Source: Asterias rubens (lineage: Eukaryota > Echinodermata > Asteroidea > Forcipulatida > Asteriidae). From it: a stretch of 64,000 nucleotides of DNA. Below, in pieces: positions 57,001 to 64,000 of the stretch; positions within the stretch are counted from its first letter, which is position 1; each line of letters begins with the position of its first letter. The stretch spans positions 6,874,343 to 6,938,342 of the forward strand of contig NC_047063.1 in NCBI RefSeq assembly GCF_902459465.1, written 5' to 3'. Both the position numbers and the translations under genes were made by a program. The notes under the pieces were generated by a model. That model was not told the DNA's origin. It saw only the letters and a list, made by a program, of their open reading frames with translations, and made no database searches.

Positions 57001-60000
57001 GCGCATGCGTCGGCTTTGAGGACGGTCGTCCCTCAATTTCTACGACAGTACTTGGGATGAATCTTCGTTGTGCTGAAAACGACTCCGTTTAGCTGAACAA
57101 CCGTCGCAGAACCATCCGTCGCCAAAAACGAAAAGTCCCTATTCTGAGCTTTTAAGGGAACACGTTGCCTTCGTTTTACCTCGTCGACTAACACACGGTC
57201 GGTCAAAAAGTTGACTCCCATAAACGGCAGACCGTGTTAATTCGCGACATAAAATGAAAACCGTACAAGTTTGAGTGATACTTGTGTGGATCATTATATT
57301 CTACTTTTAAAACATCTTTCCAACCATATACATTTCATAACAAACGGTTTCAAACGCTTTTTTATAGACCAACTCGTCCGATCCAACGCAACGTGTTCCT
57401 TTAATGCACTGCTGGCAGTTTAAAAATGAATATCATAACTTGATCTTGAGTTAGACAAAAACACTCTCAAGTAACCCAACAATTAATCCAATGAAAACAG
57501 CAGCTTTTAATTCACAAATAAACTTATAAATAGTTGAAAATATGTGTTAGTAATTTTCTTTTTCTACTTTCGATTTATTTTTAGGAAGTCAACGTGGATA
57601 ACAACGACAATGGTACGTTTACCAATGTTTGCTTCTTCAACTAGTGGGACATCGCTAAAAACGATGTGGTTTGCCACCGCGCCGCCCCCCCCCCCCCCCC
57701 CCCCCACAAAGAGAAGATAATGTCAATATTGCTGGCCCAAAGTTGTCCCCTAAATGAAATTTTAAACAATTACTAAGCATGTATTTTGAAAGATTCTCTT
57801 TTTAATTTTATGTTATAACAATTATTTTCAATTTTATTTTTATTTTAGGGGCAACTGGGTAAAGAGAGAGAGTTTAATGTATCGAACCATTAAATTCATA
57901 AATTGTTCAATCCGGGTGTGTGGGGGGGGGGGGCTCCAGACTCCGCCTCTTCTGGTTACGCAACTGAACTACTGCTGATGCGTTTATTTTATTGTTTGCA
58001 GAAGAACCACAACAAGCTGTCTTTGGACCACGCCGCACATTTGCAGATGATCTGAATGCTCAAAGTCAGAAGGTTATTAATAAGGGAATAAAAGGGTAAA
58101 GACGATTTCTTAAACTGTCGTTTAAAACCGGCAGGGTCGGGGCCGTGCAATAAACGCACGGCCCCGACCCTGCAAGGTTTTGAAGCGGCAAAAGAACAAG
58201 TCACTACTCTTTTCATAAATGCCTTTTTGGTTAAAAGGCGTAAATGAAGTATGAAACTCTGTAAAACTTATCCGTTTTCCGACGTCCTTGAGCTCTGTAC
58301 GTGTGTTGCTGACCGAGACAGTTTATTTTGGATACGCATTCTTGCGCGTATTAGTATGCATCTAAACGTATCCAAACACACCGGCTATAAACACCTCCAG
58401 CTGGTCTTTATCAACCGTATGAACACCCCCACGTGACGCGCTCTCCACCAAGGAAATTTATTATGTCTAATTAAACATGTATAGATACCTCAGACAATGT
58501 TGCTATTCCTATTAACACGTCACGTGGGGTTGTTTCTTTATAATGACTAGCTGGAGCTATTTATAACCGGTTGTTTTCGGATACGTTTGTGCGGGTTAGC
58601 CCACAACCTCGTTTCCAGGGGTTTCCAGGGGCGGTCTCGCCGTGCTATTTTTGCCTATGAATACGAGGGTACATGCTACGCGCACGGAAGCACGGCCCTG
58701 CCGGTTTTAAAGTCACCTGGAAGTGGTATTTTTTCAAAATAAAGCTTTTGTCACTAATATATGTGTTTTGATGAGTGGAATAAGAATAAACAGTTAACTA
58801 AGGTTTTAAAAAATCAGTTCTTATGTTATTTACAAATTTAAGAGTAGACCCCGACCCGAGAGGGCGCTGTTCGTGACGTCAATCGAGGCAGACTTTGCCT
58901 GTAATGCGTAGAGTAAACACAATTGCAAAGTACATGTACGGACCAAGTCGTTTTTTCCCCCGGCAATGCCGACCAGGTGTATTGCTGCTGAATGCAGAAA
59001 AACACTTTTTGAAATGTACCAACTCACGACTTGGACGTACATGTACTTTGCACGTGTGTTTACTATACGCATTGCAGGCAAAGTCTGCCTCGATTGACGT
59101 CACAAAAGGGGTAGGCGGAGTCTGCCCCCCAAACAACTTTATATATTTTTTAAACATATAAATCGAGACAAACAATTCCTAAAAAAATTGTTTTATTGTT
59201 CGTAAGCATATACTCTTATGTTTGAAAGAAAAAAAAATCTATTTCCAGGTGACTTTAAGAACTAGTCGCTACCCTTTTATTCCCTTATTTAAATTGCGGG
59301 GAAAACTGCGTACGGGACTTGTAAAATTACACACAAATGGATTGTCTTGCTGCATTGTGTTGAATCAATCTTTCATTCACAGTCATATCATTTTCAACAA
59401 CTCTCTCATTTTCAGGTTAAAACGAATACTTTAGAAGACAACGATAATGATGTTGTTTACATCTGCGTCCGATTACTTGTAAAGGGAGGTGCATTCGTGA
59501 GTACATTCAATCTGTCGATTACAATAAGATCTCTTAATTTGTTGCTGAGTTAATTAACACAATTTAAGGCTAAGTTTAATTAAGTTATATCAAGGCTTGA
59601 GTGTGAGACAATATCGGGAAAAAATACATTTGTCTTCCTAAAAGAGACTGGACTGGAAACTTATTTGGATTTGAAGATCAATGGACCATCTTTGGAACGG
59701 TTTCTAGTGGTTACGCTTCGTGAGTTTGTAAAATAAGTTGTCGTTTTATCGTAAATAGTGATTTAATGTGCAATATTGAATGAAAAAAATCCATCAATGA
59801 CAGTTGTTAACAAAAAAGAGAGGTTTTTATCCACACAGTTTCACAAGACCAGCACCCACAGTGAGGGGCACAATGGTTTGGAAGACGCGTGTGGCCATAC
59901 ACACGTAGCCTACTCATCAGCTGCAAGGCCTATGCACTTGAACTAGTTTATTTTGTTATTTTATTTTGTACCATCAGATAAAATGCATGGTTTGTGTGCG

Positions 60001-61714
60001 GAAGAGAATGCCTTATTTATATATTTTAGTTTACGCTACAATCAACATGTGCCAAGGTTTCAAATGAATGGATCACGTTAAAGGAACACGTTGCCTTAGA
60101 TCGGTCGAGTTGGACGTTTGGTATAAAATGCATATGAATCGAGAGATATTTTAAAAGTAGAATATAATGATCCACACAAGTATCACTCGAAATTGTGTGG
60201 TTTTTCTTTTACCTCGTCGACTAACACGGTCGGCCGTTATAAATGGCCGACGTGTTCGAGGCACATTTTCGAGGCAAATTTGTGTGGATCATTGTATTCT
60301 ACTTTTAACACATCTTTCTAACCATATGCATTTTATAACAAACGGTTTGCAGAGGCTTTTTATAGACACACTCGGCCGATCCAAGGTAACGTGTTCCTTA
60401 AACAATGGCTTCATCCGTTTTGCAAATAAAGACTAGAATTTCTGTATTGTGCTGTTGAAAGCATGTCTTCAAAGACACTGGACACTATTGGTAATTGTCA
60501 AAGACCAGTCTTCTCACTTTGTGCATCTCAAAATATGCATGTTGAACTCGATATTGGTCATCGAATTTTTGCGAGATTATGGGTGCGTTCGTTTAGCTTC
60601 CCTTGGTCTTCCCCGGCTGCCCCCGTACGTTCGAATAGCTTTGACGTAATCTCAGGGGTACCCGGGTCGGCCCCAGTGCCCTGCTTGTAGAGTGGGTCAC
60701 TTGGGGTGACCCGATGTGCATAACAACATGGGGACATTGGGAGTGTGTTCGTTCGATTAGATCTTGTCAGGGGATCCGCGGGGTCGACCCAGGGAAACTA
60801 ATCGAACGCACCCAATAATGGAAGAAAAAATGCCTTATCACACGAAGTTGTGTGCTTTCAGATACTTGATTTCGGGAATTCAAAATCTAATTCTGAGGTC
60901 TCGAAATCAAATTCAAATACTTTAGTGGAAAATTACTTGTTTCTCGAAAACTACGTTACTTCAGTTGGAGCCGTTTCTCACAATGTTTTGTTCTATCAAC
61001 ATCTTTCCGTTGATCCCAAACAAGTAAGTTTTATGCTACAATTATTTTTTAGTAATTACCAATAGTGTCCAGTACCTTTAAGATGGACATTTTTCTCAAG
61101 AAACACTTCTTAAAATCAACCTTTTTAAAAAGTAAAATGACTCAAACTAATTAATTAACCACTTACATCTTAGAACATTTACAAAGAAATTAACAATCTG
61201 AAATTTAACATTATAGTGATATGTTTTCAATAATAGGGATTGGCTGAGTTGATGTTTAGTGAGCAACCAAGCGTCAGTCTTGTTAGTAACGGAGCAGAAT
61301 GTGTGGTTCTTTCCAAACATTTCTTTCTTGAGAATGCACCAGAGCATCTTATTCACCGAACCAGACTGTTGGTGAGTAATGTGCGTTGAGTAAACCTTAT
61401 GGAAATCTGTAGGCCTACAGATAGATTGATATAGGCCTATTTCGTTTTGACAATATTATTCTGGAACTTTATGATGGGTGAACTTGGGAATAAATTCATT
61501 TACCCGTTATTATTATTTACGTAAAATTATCTAAATTGTATATTGTTGATGTTTATGCATGTAGGTAACGCCATACGGCAGCGTAGAAGAACTACAAGAA
61601 AACTTTCAAAAAGAGCTTTCTTGGAAGAAATATCGCGACACGACACTTCGTGAGACAGTTGGCAAACTTCAAACTGAGAGGGCGACATTGAAAAGACCTG
61701 ATCACACTTCGTAA
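44418..61714 (+). CDS. CNBD2: CNBD2-like cyclic nucleotide-binding protein, 17 exons
   Basis: Exons: 44418-45014, 45720-45805, 47262-47361, 47944-48018, 48218-48380, 49068-49144, 51276-51359, 52063-52133, 52234-52311, 52518-52578, 55527-55602, 56470-56807, 57585-57612, 58002-58072, 59416-59496, 61237-61371, 61565-61714. All joins are GT-AG with matching phases, about 756 codons. Disordered N-terminus (1-190), FRRVAWLAILVRRVCK (about 206-221), then a cNMP-binding domain (about 280-415): NMQKRLAKVCWYESYG, FYFVFSGSVVVTVLEPG, ILKRGDSFGELAILNQSKRT, whose cassette keeps Gly-Glu and Arg. A second, degenerate domain follows: FLKGWPIELL, NWIYIVKTGSCSV, a 110-residue insert, then LLVKGGAFGLAELMF with no cassette Arg. 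Mammalian CNBD2 (CRIS) binds cAMP and acts in sperm; that role is inferred here. The weakest donors are GTCAAT (45015) and GTTATT (58073). The start could be upstream (frame open from 44301). Confidence 0.9.
45314..45470. mobile_element. MITE with GGTGCGTTCGTTTAGC ends, copy 1 (intronic)
   Basis: TAGGGTGCGTTCGTTTAGCT and AGCTAAACGAACGCACTGAT are inverted. Inner GGGTCGACCCCGG and TTTTCCAGGACGA/TCGTCCTGGAAAA complete the hairpin. A longer diverged copy lies at 60578-60812. Confidence 0.9.
46112..46497. mobile_element. foldback MITE, TTAAAGGCAGTGGACACTAT family
   Basis: Starts TTAAAGACACTGGACACTAT and ends CAATAGTGGCCACTGCCTTT. The central hairpin GATTTCGAGACCTCAA/TTGAGGTCTCGAAATC and ACACGAAGCTGTGTGC are family hallmarks. 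The TTAA at each end would fit a TTAA or TA target site. Confidence 0.9.
46911..47238. mobile_element. foldback MITE, TTAAAGGCAGTGGACACTAT family
   Basis: Starts TTAAAGGCAGTGGACACTAT and ends CAATAGTGTACACTGTCTTT. Same internal hairpins as 46112-46497. It ends just upstream of the exon at 47262, close to the intron's acceptor. Confidence 0.9.
47540..47820. repeat. TTTACGTGAATATT minisatellite (intronic)
   Basis: About four degenerate ~65 bp units, each with ATTTACGTGAATATT, a CGATTT/GCAAATT stretch and GGGCA(C/A)(A/G)AA. ORFs on both strands here are artefacts. Confidence 0.8.
48381..48800 (+). mobile_element. two tRNA-like SINE fragments (intronic)
   Basis: First fragment: GGTCGTTGGTTCAAACCCCG, then TTTCTTTGTTCCAACC and AGTCAGTTTCCCTTGTA. 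Second: TGGCTACACGGCAGC, GGCTTCTGACTGGTACCCCC, TAGAGCGCCGGTACGTTTCG, GGTTCAAGTCCGC and TAGTCAGTTTCTCTTGTG. Same family as 38640-38912. Confidence 0.75.
49240..49478. mobile_element. foldback MITE, GGAGGTTTA ends (intronic)
   Basis: GGGAGGTTTAACTGCCGCGA and CGTGCAGCTAAACCTCTCC flank arms containing AAAAACGTGAACGTGAA and TTCACGTTTTTCTCGCG. Partial relative at 24470-24645. Confidence 0.8.
49959..50866 (+). repeat. tandem tRNA-derived repeat, three ~260 bp units
   Basis: Bodies at 49959-50033, 50219-50295 and 50478-50866 (the last split by an insertion). Each begins CAACCTCGGTAGTCTAGTT (D-arm/A box) and ends with a perfect T-arm GTGGGTTCGAATCCCAC and CCGAGTAAC. The anticodon stem is degenerate, so no functional tRNA is claimed. 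Spacers carry TTTTCACAGGACTCGGGAAA, TGCTAACACACATCGGTG and TTTAACATCTCTTATATCGT. An inverted copy is at 53630-53770. Tandem units of this kind are characteristic of some SINE families. Confidence 0.85.
50503..50812. mobile_element. 310 bp MITE with CCATGGAGGAAGG ends and TAAGA TSD
   Basis: Ends CCATGGAGGAAGGAAGAGAA and TTCTCTTCCTTCCTCCATGG. A perfect 5-bp direct repeat TAAGA flanks it (50498-50502, 50813-50817), and the neighbouring array units provide the empty site. No ORF. A larger relative at 53389-54177 has a TTTGA duplication. Confidence 0.9.
51630..51996. mobile_element. foldback MITE, GGAACACGTTGCCTTGGATC family (intronic)
   Basis: AGGAACACGTTGCCTTGGAT and ATCCAAGGCAACGTGTTCCT are inverted. 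Inner arms TTTTTACCTCGTCGACTAAC and GGTCGGCCAT repeat the symmetry to a tight centre near 51793. Further copies: 57151-57404 (left arm deleted) and 60077-60402. Confidence 0.9.
52745..54998. mobile_element. foldback element rich in GCGAATG/TACGAATG words
   Basis: Outer ends TGCTACTCTCACACTAGGG and CCAAGTGTGAGAGTAGCATA are inverted. Between them are dozens of TTACGAATGnTTGCGAATG-type words in both orientations (AATATTCGCCAC, GTTACGAATGCTTGCG). It is interrupted by the element at 53389-54177. Confidence 0.75.
53389..54177. mobile_element. nested element with CCATGG ends and TTTGA TSD
   Basis: Begins CCATGGTAGAGGAAGAAAAG and ends TTCTCTTCCTTCCTCCATGG, flanked by TTTGA at 53384-53388 and 54178-54182. 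Internal CGAGGGTGGTTG, TTATATCCATACGACATA and TACCGGTGATTACGAGGTG match the 310-bp MITE at 50503. It also contains an inverted tRNA-like unit (53630-53770), so it is a composite. Confidence 0.85.
55045..55285. mobile_element. fragment of the TTAAAGGCAGTGGACACTAT family
   Basis: Contains ATGCATAAAATAACAAACCT, GTGTGCTTTCAGAT and CAACATCTCTCTAGTGCTC without intact ends. Confidence 0.65.
55975..56410. repeat. GGAACATAGGGGTGTC minisatellite (intronic)
   Basis: About 26 imperfect copies of a 16-bp unit (ATAGGGGTRTCGGAAC). Cys/Tyr/Pro-rich ORFs on the minus strand are artefacts. It lies just upstream of the 338-bp exon at 56470. Confidence 0.9.
56930..57148. mobile_element. foldback MITE, AATAGGGACTTTTCGTTTT ends (intronic)
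   Basis: AATAGGGACTTTTCGTTTTC and AAAACGAAAAGTCCCTATTC are inverted, with GACGGATGGTTCTGCGACGG / CGTCGCAGAACCATCCGTCG inside. Confidence 0.9.
57151..57404. mobile_element. GGAACACGTTGCCTTGGATC-family MITE, left arm deleted
   Basis: Starts AAGGGAACACGTTGCCTTCG and passes at once into TTTTACCTCGTCGACTAACA. The right arm is complete to ACGCAACGTGTTCCTTTAA. Confidence 0.85.
57680..57708. repeat. homopolymer C-run and nearby G-run
   Basis: A C-run of more than 20 lies in the intron at 57685-57706, and a G-run at 57920-57933. Length is likely unreliable in the assembly. Confidence 0.8.
58112..58710. mobile_element. foldback element with AAAACCGGCAGGG ends (intronic)
   Basis: TTAAAACCGGCAGGGTCGGG on the left and GGCCCTGCCGGTTTTAAAG on the right. 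Inner palindromes GGGTCGGGGCCGTGC/GCACGGCCCCGACCC (58132-58174) and CACACCGGCTATAAACA / TTTATAACCGG (58377-58570). It directly abuts the MITE at 58706. Confidence 0.75.
58706..59258. mobile_element. TTTAAAGTCACCTGGAA MITE, copy 2 (inverted relative to copy 1)
   Basis: Starts TTTAAAGTCACCTGGAAGTG and ends TTTCCAGGTGACTTTAA. Colinear with the reverse complement of 41551-42131, including AGTAGACCCCGACCCGAGAG and TAGGCGGAGTC. Confidence 0.9.
60077..60402. mobile_element. GGAACACGTTGCCTTGGATC-family MITE, copy 3
   Basis: Starts TTAAAGGAACACGTTGCCTT and ends AAGGTAACGTGTTCCTTAAA. The central CCTCGTCGACTAACACGGTC hairpin is shortened. Confidence 0.9.
60468..61083. mobile_element. TTAAAGGCAGTGG-family MITE interrupted by a GGTGCGTTCG element
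   Basis: 5' part AAGACACTGGACACTATTGG to about 60577, inserted element GGGTGCGTTCGTTTAGCTTC...CTAATCGAACGCACCC (60578-60812), then the 3' part to CAATAGTGTCCAGTACCTTT. Nesting shows that the inserted family moved later. Confidence 0.85.
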
Positions 61715-61779
61715 TATTGCACTTGGTGCCTGAAGAAGAAGAAAAAAATACGTCAGCGTAGTAATCCCTTCCGTATATT

Positions 61780-62143
61780 AAAGGCAGTGGACACTATTGG
61801 TAATTACTCAAAGTAATTATTATTATAAAACCATACTTGATTACGGGGAGAGGTTGATAGTATAAAACACTCTGAGAAACGGCTCCCTCTGAAGTAATGT
61901 AGCTTCGAGAAAGAAGTACTTTTTCACGAATTTGATTTCGAGACCTCGGATTTAGAATTTGAGGTCTCGAAATCAAGCATCTAAAAGCACACAACTTCGT
62001 GTGCTTTCATTATTCTCTCGCAACTTCGACGACCGATTTAGCTCAAATTTTCACAGGTCTGTTATTTTATGCACATGTTGAGATACCGCACCAAGTGTGA
62101 AGACTAGTCTTCGACAATTACCAATAGTGTCCACTTTCTTGAA
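61780..62143. mobile_element. TTAAAGGCAGTGGACACTAT-family MITE 3' of the CNBD2-like gene
   Basis: Starts TTAAAGGCAGTGGACACTAT and ends CAATAGTGTCCACTTTCTT. Internal hairpin GATTTCGAGACCTCGG / TTGAGGTCTCGAAATC. It begins 66 bp after the stop codon, so it may lie in the 3' UTR. Confidence 0.9.
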
Positions 62144-62150
62144 CTCACAG

Positions 62151-62342
62151 AACCTCAGCACAACGATCCCTAGAGTAGTTCTCGAAGGATCCTCAGTCTC
62201 GTTTTTGTATAGTAACGGAAATCCCAACAAAGTGTACAAAAAGTTGACAACAAGGTTTTATATCGATCAGTCTTTGAAGTGTTACCAACAACTTGAGGGC
62301 GCTATAACGTACCCTTCGAGTGGATTAATTCACTGCATCATG
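62151..62342 (+). CDS. candidate exon of a downstream gene
   Basis: An acceptor CTTTCTTGAACTCACAG is followed by 64 open codons and a GTAACA donor after ATCATG. The only open frame reads PRVVLEGSSVSFLYSNGNP, then TTRFYIDQSLKCYQQLEGAI. The VSFLYSNGNP start and the DQSL...L spacing faintly recall a doublecortin (DCX) repeat, but I cannot establish this. A following segment at 62604-62697 (acceptor TTGAATATTACAG, donor CAG/GTAAAA) is exon-like but does not join in phase. The polypyrimidine tract of the acceptor overlaps the end of the MITE. Confidence 0.3.
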
Positions 62343-62489
62343 GTAACAGTGTCGGGGGATTTTAACCCCCGCCCTGCCCCTTTCCAACCCCACGGCTTCA
62401 GACTCCGCTCTTGTCTGGGCCAAGCTAGCCTGAGCCGAATCTGGAGCCGAAGCCGTGGTTTCGAAAAGGGACTTTCGCTCGTCCCCATC

Positions 62490-62600
62490 GCCTTAAAGGC
62501 AGTGGACACTATTTGTAATTATTCAAAATAATTATAGCATAAAACTTTACTTTGTAATGAGTAAAGGGGAGAGGTTGATGGTATAAATCCTTGAATATTA
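62490..62600. mobile_element. fragment of the TTAAAGGCAGTGGACACTAT family
   Basis: CCTTAAAGGCAGTGGACACT, then TTATAGCATAAAACTTTACT and GGGGAGAGGTTGATGGTATA. Truncated after about 110 bp. Confidence 0.85.
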
Positions 62601-62921
62601 CAGAAGCTCAAAGTCTACCTCACTTGGAACACGTTCGGTGCATACAGATAAAGGCAACACAAGGCAACACAAACTGCCCGGATGTATTAAGTTTCAGGTA
62701 AAATCGAGAGCATTTTACGGTTGTGTTTAAAATGTTTTAGTCTATCCGGCTGCTTGCTATGCCAGATTTATCTGAATTACTTCCCTCAGCGAATCTCTGC
62801 GGGTCCTTTACGCTTCCTGCAAAAAGAAGGGGGTCTGGTTGCACTCACGTCCAGTTCACATTTACTACTGCGATCGGGACAGACCTGTAGAGGGCTAATA
62901 CCCTTTTACTTACTCTGAAAA

Positions 62922-63112
62922 TGGCATTATTGTTATATTCTGGATGTTGTCAGACTTGTTATTCCCATCGTTATACAACGACGCAGTTTATGAAGAGGGG
63001 CCAAACGTCATGTCATTATTATTATATTCTGGCTGTTGTCAGACTTGTTATTCCCATCGTTATACAACGACGCAGTTTATGAAGAGGGGCCAAACGTCAT
63101 GTCATTATTATT
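62922..63112 (+). repeat. 93 bp tandem duplication
   Basis: Two copies of a unit beginning TTATTGTTATATTCTGG(A/C)TG and containing GTTATACAACGACGCAGTTT and AGGGGCCAAACGTCATGTC, almost identical. Confidence 0.9.
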
Positions 63113-63760
63113 AATACTGAATTAGAATAATCTCGTCTTGGATAACTTGATCAGTACTGTCTTGATTAGAAACATTTTAAATGTCAAGAATTTCGTTGTA
63201 CTTTCTAAAAACTATAGGCCTCTTTTTAAGACGAGCATGGTGAGACTATACCGAACACAAATTTACGAATGTTTAATATTTTGCTGCTAACTCAGGGGAC
63301 AAAGCGATGCGTTTCATGGCAGTCACATGGGGCTCATAAATTATTGATCGTGCCAACATTTTTGTTATGTCACTGAAGGTGCCAGGTAATGTCAGTGGAC
63401 AAATACAAACCTAAAACATTCTAGTGGCATTAAGGCCCAATAAATAAAATGAACCGAGGAACGCTGAACTATTGTTGTGATCATATTTTGACAATACATT
63501 TCTTAAGTGAATAGTGTTTACCATTAATACAGTATTATCAAGTTCATGTAGATCACAATGATTGAGTATGGGTTCTCTGTGGCCATCAACTTAACTGGAT
63601 TCCTTATCAGATTATTAATACCATCACTTTGCATACCCGTTAACAAGTTTGGCAGATCACATTTTTGTACATTCAGTTTGTTGATCTATAAAGTTAGTTT
63701 CTTTTCTGTATAGGCATAAATCGCAAAATGTTTTAGCTGTATTGTTAACGGTGTGTACAG
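63113..63760. other. no recognisable feature
   Basis: AT-rich, no supported exon or repeat. Confidence 0.4.
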
Positions 63761-63762
63761 CT

Positions 63763-64000
63763 GAAAGACACTGGACACTATTGGTCATTGTCAAAGACCA
63801 GTCTTCTCACTTGGTGTATCTCAACATATGCACAAAATAACAAACCTGTGACAATTTGCGCTCAATTGGTCGTCGAAGTTGCGAGATAATAATGAAAGAA
63901 AAAACACCCATGTCACACGAAGTTGTGTGCTTTCATAATTATGCTCGATTCAGAGACCTCAGATTCTAAATCTGAGGTATTGAAATCAAATTGGTGGAAA
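63763..64000. mobile_element. TTAAAGGCAGTGGACACTAT-family MITE, cut by the window end
   Basis: AAAGACACTGGACACTATTG, AGTTGCGAGATAATAATGAA, ACACGAAGTTGTGTGC and the central AGACCTCAGATT/AATCTGAGGT hairpin. The right arm lies beyond the window. Confidence 0.9.

Larger units (their letters stand above)
59497..61236. other. intron with two MITEs and one nested MITE
   Basis: Holds the GGAACACGTTGCC element (60077-60402) and a TTAAAGGCAGTGG-family element (60468-61083) split by the GGTGCGTTCG element (60578-60812). The remainder is unassigned. Confidence 0.6.

Noticed and set aside
57847..57862. Alternative acceptor TTTATTTTTAG at about 57849 as a CNBD2-like exon
   Set aside because: Joining it in phase gives a stop after four codons; the exon at 58002 continues the frame.
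1..64000. CRISPR arrays, operons or prokaryotic promoters
   Set aside because: All tandem repeats lack spacer structure, and the intron-exon organisation is eukaryotic.

Overview
The window looks like a piece of a metazoan nuclear genome, most likely an echinoderm and perhaps a sea star. Genes are split by GT-AG introns, gene density is very low, and almost every intergenic or intronic stretch is filled with inverted-repeat (foldback) elements, tRNA-derived repeats and minisatellites. The motif TAGGCCTAC and the repeat family beginning TTAAAGGCAGTGGACACTAT recur; I associate both with echinoderm genomes. The species assignment is recollection, not proof.

Layout. 0-1.4 kb: little, except a possible transmembrane exon on the minus strand. 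1.4-8.2 kb: a nested repeat complex. It has a 17-copy array of hairpin plus T-run units, five copies of a ~330 bp module, two 5S-rRNA-derived segments and tandem ~145 bp units. 9.0-9.5 kb: a foldback element. 9.8-18.8 kb: a ~9 kb element with palindrome-rich terminal inverted repeats and two opposed arrays of a ~212 bp unit around a gene that fuses the C-terminal half of a ubiquitin-specific protease (USP) to an Ulp1-type (SUMO protease) domain. Its left arm is interrupted by a 1,069 bp insertion whose ends match the RAG/Transib signal (CACAGTG, exactly 23 bp, CCAAAAA) and which has a 5 bp CGGCG target duplication. 19-27 kb: scattered MITEs, a SINE, minisatellites and two weak candidate exons. 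27.4-37.4 kb: a ~10 kb inverted-repeat composite. It has an apparently intact two-exon integrase-like DDE transposase (IS3EU-like by my reading) on the minus strand and a decayed HECT ubiquitin-ligase gene on the plus strand. Both genes begin inside the ~1.5 kb inverted repeats, so they share their first coding residues. 38.6-41.5 kb: a tRNA-like SINE, a Penelope-like (GIY-YIG) fragment and a decayed transposon-associated ORF. 42.8-44.6 kb: a 913 bp tandem duplication that includes part of an exon.

The one clear cellular gene is a CNBD2-like cyclic-nucleotide-binding-domain gene on the plus strand, 44.4-61.7 kb. I rebuilt 17 exons whose splice phases all agree (about 756 codons). Its introns hold many MITEs, a tandem tRNA-like array with a MITE inserted in it, and minisatellites. 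Beyond it lie another candidate exon, a 93 bp tandem duplication and more MITEs.

The main theme is that two unrelated-looking large inverted-repeat elements in one 64 kb window each carry ubiquitin/SUMO-pathway enzymes (USP plus Ulp1 in one, HECT in the other). Nothing here is an operon and no CRISPR or rRNA operon is present.
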